From positions 1 to 64,000 of the forward strand of contig CAJJCS010000005.1 of assembly GCA_905182755.1 (NCBI GenBank): a stretch of DNA of 64,000 nt, written 5' to 3'. The DNA comes from Aequorivita sp. HC6-5. GTDB taxonomy: Bacteria > Bacteroidota > Bacteroidia > Flavobacteriales > Flavobacteriaceae. The position numbers and the translations under genes were made by a program. This document shows, one piece after another, positions 61,980-64,000 of the stretch (positions are counted from its first letter, which is position 1; each line of letters opens with the position of its first letter). The notes beneath the pieces were generated by a model that saw nothing but the letters and a program-made list of their open reading frames with translations, had not been told where the DNA came from and made no database searches.

Positions 61980-63167
61980 TTAGTCTAAAATTTCAGTTAC
62001 CTGACCTGCTCCTACAGTTCTACCACCTTCACGGATAGCAAAACGTAAACCAATGCTCATTGCAATTGCAGAAATTAACTCAACATTAATTGTTAAGTTA
62101 TCTCCAGGCATTACCATTTCAACTCCATCAGGAAGAGAAATGTTACCCGTTACATCAGTTGTACGAACGTAAAACTGTGGTCTGTAGTTATTATGGAATG
62201 GAGTGTGACGTCCACCTTCTTCTTTTTTAAGTACGTAAACCTCAGCCTTAAACTTAGCATGTGGTGTTACAGATCCTGGCTGAACGATTACCATTCCTCT
62301 TGAGATCATTGATTTCTCAATACCTCTTAAAAGAATACCAGCGTTATCTCCAGCTTCTCCTCTATCAAGGATTTGACGGAACATTTCAATACCAGTAATT
62401 GTAGAAGTTAATTTCTCAGCTCCCATACCAATGATCTCAACAGGATCTCCAGTGTTTGCAATACCAGTTTCGATACGACCTGTAGCTACAGTTCCACGAC
62501 CAGTAATTGAGAATACATCTTCAATAGGCATCAAGAAAGGCTTATCTACCTCTCTTAACGGCTCTTCGATCCAAGTATCAACAGCTTCCATTAGTTCAAT
62601 AACAGTATCAACCCATTTTTGCTCACCGTTTAATGCACCAAGTGCAGAACCAGCGATTACAGGTCCATTATCACCATCATACTCGTAGAAAGATAAAAGA
62701 TCTCTGATCTCCATCTCTACTAGCTCAAGTAATTCCTCATCATCAACCATATCTACTTTGTTCATAAATACAACGATACGTGGAATACCTACCTGACGTC
62801 CTAAAAGGATATGCTCACGTGTTTGTGGCATTGGTCCATCAGTTGCAGCAACAACTAGTATTGCTCCATCCATTTGTGCAGCACCCGTAACCATGTTCTT
62901 TACATAATCGGCGTGACCTGGACAGTCAACGTGTGCGTAGTGACGGTTAGCCGTCGCATACTCAACGTGCGAAGAGTTAATTGTTATACCACGCTCTTTT
63001 TCTTCTGGAGCGTTGTCAATTTGATCAAAAGCCGATGCTTCTGAAAAACCAGCGTCTGCTAATACCTTAGTAATTGCAGCTGTTAATGTTGTTTTACCGT
63101 GATCTACGTGTCCAATAGTACCTACATTAAGGTGTGGTTTCGAACGATCATATGTTGCCTTTGCCAT
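61980..63167 (-). CDS. tuf: Elongation factor Tu
   Basis: 395-residue GTPase that delivers aminoacyl-tRNA to the ribosome. G1 [19 protein letters not shown], switch [18 protein letters not shown]3 [21 protein letters not shown]4 [20 protein letters not shown] and the C-terminal beta barrels ending [11 protein letters not shown] are all normal. Only one tuf copy is visible here. It is flanked by tRNA-Thr (GGT) upstream and tRNA-Trp downstream. Confidence 0.99.
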   Translation of the reverse strand: MAKATYDRSKPHLNVGTIGHVDHGKTTLTAAITKVLADAGFSEASAFDQIDNAPEEKERGITINSSHVEYATANRHYAHVDCPGHADYVKNMVTGAAQMDGAILVVAATDGPMPQTREHILLGRQVGIPRIVVFMNKVDMVDDEELLELVEMEIRDLLSFYEYDGDNGPVIAGSALGALNGEQKWVDTVIELMEAVDTWIEEPLREVDKPFLMPIEDVFSITGRGTVATGRIETGIANTGDPVEIIGMGAEKLTSTITGIEMFRQILDRGEAGDNAGILLRGIEKSMISRGMVIVQPGSVTPHAKFKAEVYVLKKEEGGRHTPFHNNYRPQFYVRTTDVTGNISLPDGVEMVMPGDNLTINVELISAIAMSIGLRFAIREGGRTVGAGQVTEILD

Positions 63168-63230
63168 TTTGTATTTAATTTAACTTAGTTATATATTAGT
63201 GTTCAATTGTATTTATACTTATCTATTTTG

Positions 63231-63302
63231 AGCCAATGACGAGAATTGAACTCGTGACCTCTTCCTTACCAAGGAAACGCTCTACCCCTGAGCTACACCG
63301 GC
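63231..63302 (-). tRNA. tRNA-Thr (GGT)
   Basis: 72 nt. Acceptor GCCGGTG/CATTGGC (with G-U pairs), D-arm GCTCAGGGGTAGAGC, anticodon loop TTGGTAA (anticodon GGT), T-loop TTCAATT. Directly upstream of tuf. Confidence 0.96.
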
Positions 63303-63430
63303 TTTTGCTTGCTGGTCTCACGTCTGATTCAATAAAAAATCAAATCAAAACTCAAAAGAGCTGCTTGTTATTTGCAGATGAAACGCCTGTAAACAACAAT
63401 ATCCTCACAAAACTGCAAGGATGGAAATTG

Positions 63431-63503
63431 AGCGGGAGACCAGGTTCGAACTGGCGACATTCAGCTTGGAAGGCTGACGCTCTACCAACTGAGCTACTCC
63501 CGC
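63431..63503 (-). tRNA. tRNA-Gly (TCC)
   Basis: 73 nt. Acceptor GCGGGAG/CTCCCGC, D-arm GCTCAGTTGGTAGAGC, anticodon loop CTTCCAA (anticodon TCC), T-loop TTCGAAC. Confidence 0.97.
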
Positions 63504-63608
63504 TTTTAAAGAGAAACACGATGGTTTCTCAAGCTTTCAATTTCAAAAAACCACAATCGCAATATGGTAATAGTAGCGATTGTAGACATTTAAGAGTAAA
63601 AAAGTTTG

Positions 63609-63690
<82 letters not shown>

Positions 63691-63816
63691 TATTTTTTAC
63701 TTTGAATGTATTATTCAAATTTGAATCAATATTTTAAAGAACTAACATTTAAAAAGACCTCTATATATAAGTGTTTCTAACTACAAAAAAGAAACCAAAC
63801 TTTTCAAAATCTAAAG

Positions 63817-63890
63817 AGCCGATGGAGGGACTCGAACCCACGACCTGCTGATTACAAATCAGCTGCTCTAGCCAGCTGAGCTACATCGGC
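63817..63890 (-). tRNA. tRNA-Thr (TGT)
   Basis: 74 nt. Acceptor GCCGATG/CATCGGC, D-arm GCTCAGCTGGCTAGAGC, anticodon loop TTTGTAA (anticodon TGT), T-loop TTCGAGT. First gene after the promoter at 63953-63982. Confidence 0.97.
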
Positions 63891-63952
63891 TTTTTATGTT
63901 TTTTTATGCTGAATAAATCTACATAAAGAACCCCGCTATTTCTAACGGATTG

Positions 63953-63982
63953 CAAATGTAAAGATTTAATTTTTTCTACAAA
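63953..63982 (-). promoter_or_regulatory. Bacteroidota-type promoter of the tRNA-tuf-rpo cluster
   Basis: On the minus strand TTTG (63982-63979), 18 nt, TACATTTG (63960-63953), a full match to TTTG/TAnnTTTG. Transcription would start about 50 nt before tRNA-Thr (TGT). Confidence 0.75.
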
Positions 63983-64000
63983 ACAAATTGTTGGAAAATT

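Overview
The window is a chromosomal segment of an AT-rich Bacteroidota, most likely a marine member of the Flavobacteriaceae. The evidence is the gene order tRNA cluster-tuf-tRNA-Trp-secE-nusG-rplKAJL-rpoB-rpoC, three secreted proteins ending in type IX secretion (T9SS) sorting domains, menaquinone genes, bacillithiol-linked genes (bshC, ytxJ), family-specific small proteins (DUF4295, DUF3467, DUF5686) and a promoter of the Bacteroidota type (TTTG, about 18 nt, TAnnTTTG). It is mostly housekeeping sequence. I see no phage, insertion sequence, CRISPR array, integron or plasmid gene. The longest gene-free stretch is 285 nt (6131-6415).

Layout. 1-3843 (minus): menaquinone cluster menA, menC, a CPBP membrane protease and menE, the last cut by the window edge. 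3981-6130: DoxX protein, lipoprotein, YtxJ-like monothiol protein. 6416-14011 (plus): two large tandem paralogous T9SS cargo proteins built from repeated modules; this is the only accessory-like part. 14112-17729 (plus): histidine phosphatase lipoprotein, smpB, DUF5686 outer-membrane protein. 17750-25642: pcm, rluF, sucC, DUF1456, a nitronate monooxygenase-like enzyme, a T9SS subtilase, mnmA and a MORN-repeat protein. 25717-36010 (minus): yidC, pyrG, small proteins, OsmC, a LysM/receptor-fold protein, guaA, bshC. 36227-43774: M14 carboxypeptidase, glycosyltransferase, beta-propeller lipoprotein, rimO, ftsY. 43921-50333: DUF4295-rpmG-rpmB, cinA, HPt protein, FAH-family hydrolase, DnaQ-like exonuclease, prfC, a secreted hypothetical, DUF3467. 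50468-63890 (minus): transcription/translation operon with five tRNAs.

How the genes connect. menA, menC and menE supply the respiratory quinone. bshC makes bacillithiol, and YtxJ is a likely bacilliredoxin acting on it. secE and yidC insert membrane proteins, and ftsY targets them. smpB, prfC, rimO, rluF, mnmA, tuf and the ribosomal proteins serve translation. T9SS cargo and lipoproteins decorate the surface.

Sequence quality matters here. About a dozen otherwise normal genes, including the essential-type genes menC and mnmA and the core gene prfC, are broken by single-base indels that are simple to repair on paper. The density is far higher in particular copies of one repeated module in the 6.4-11.2 kb region. 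I read most of these as sequencing or assembly errors rather than true pseudogenes, and I give both the as-read and the repaired interpretation. I found no convincing undescribed biological system. The best leads are the modular tandem cargo pair, a mini-ORF with a strong Shine-Dalgarno upstream of it, structured RNA elements inside the rpo operon, and a Cys-rich lipoprotein propeller.
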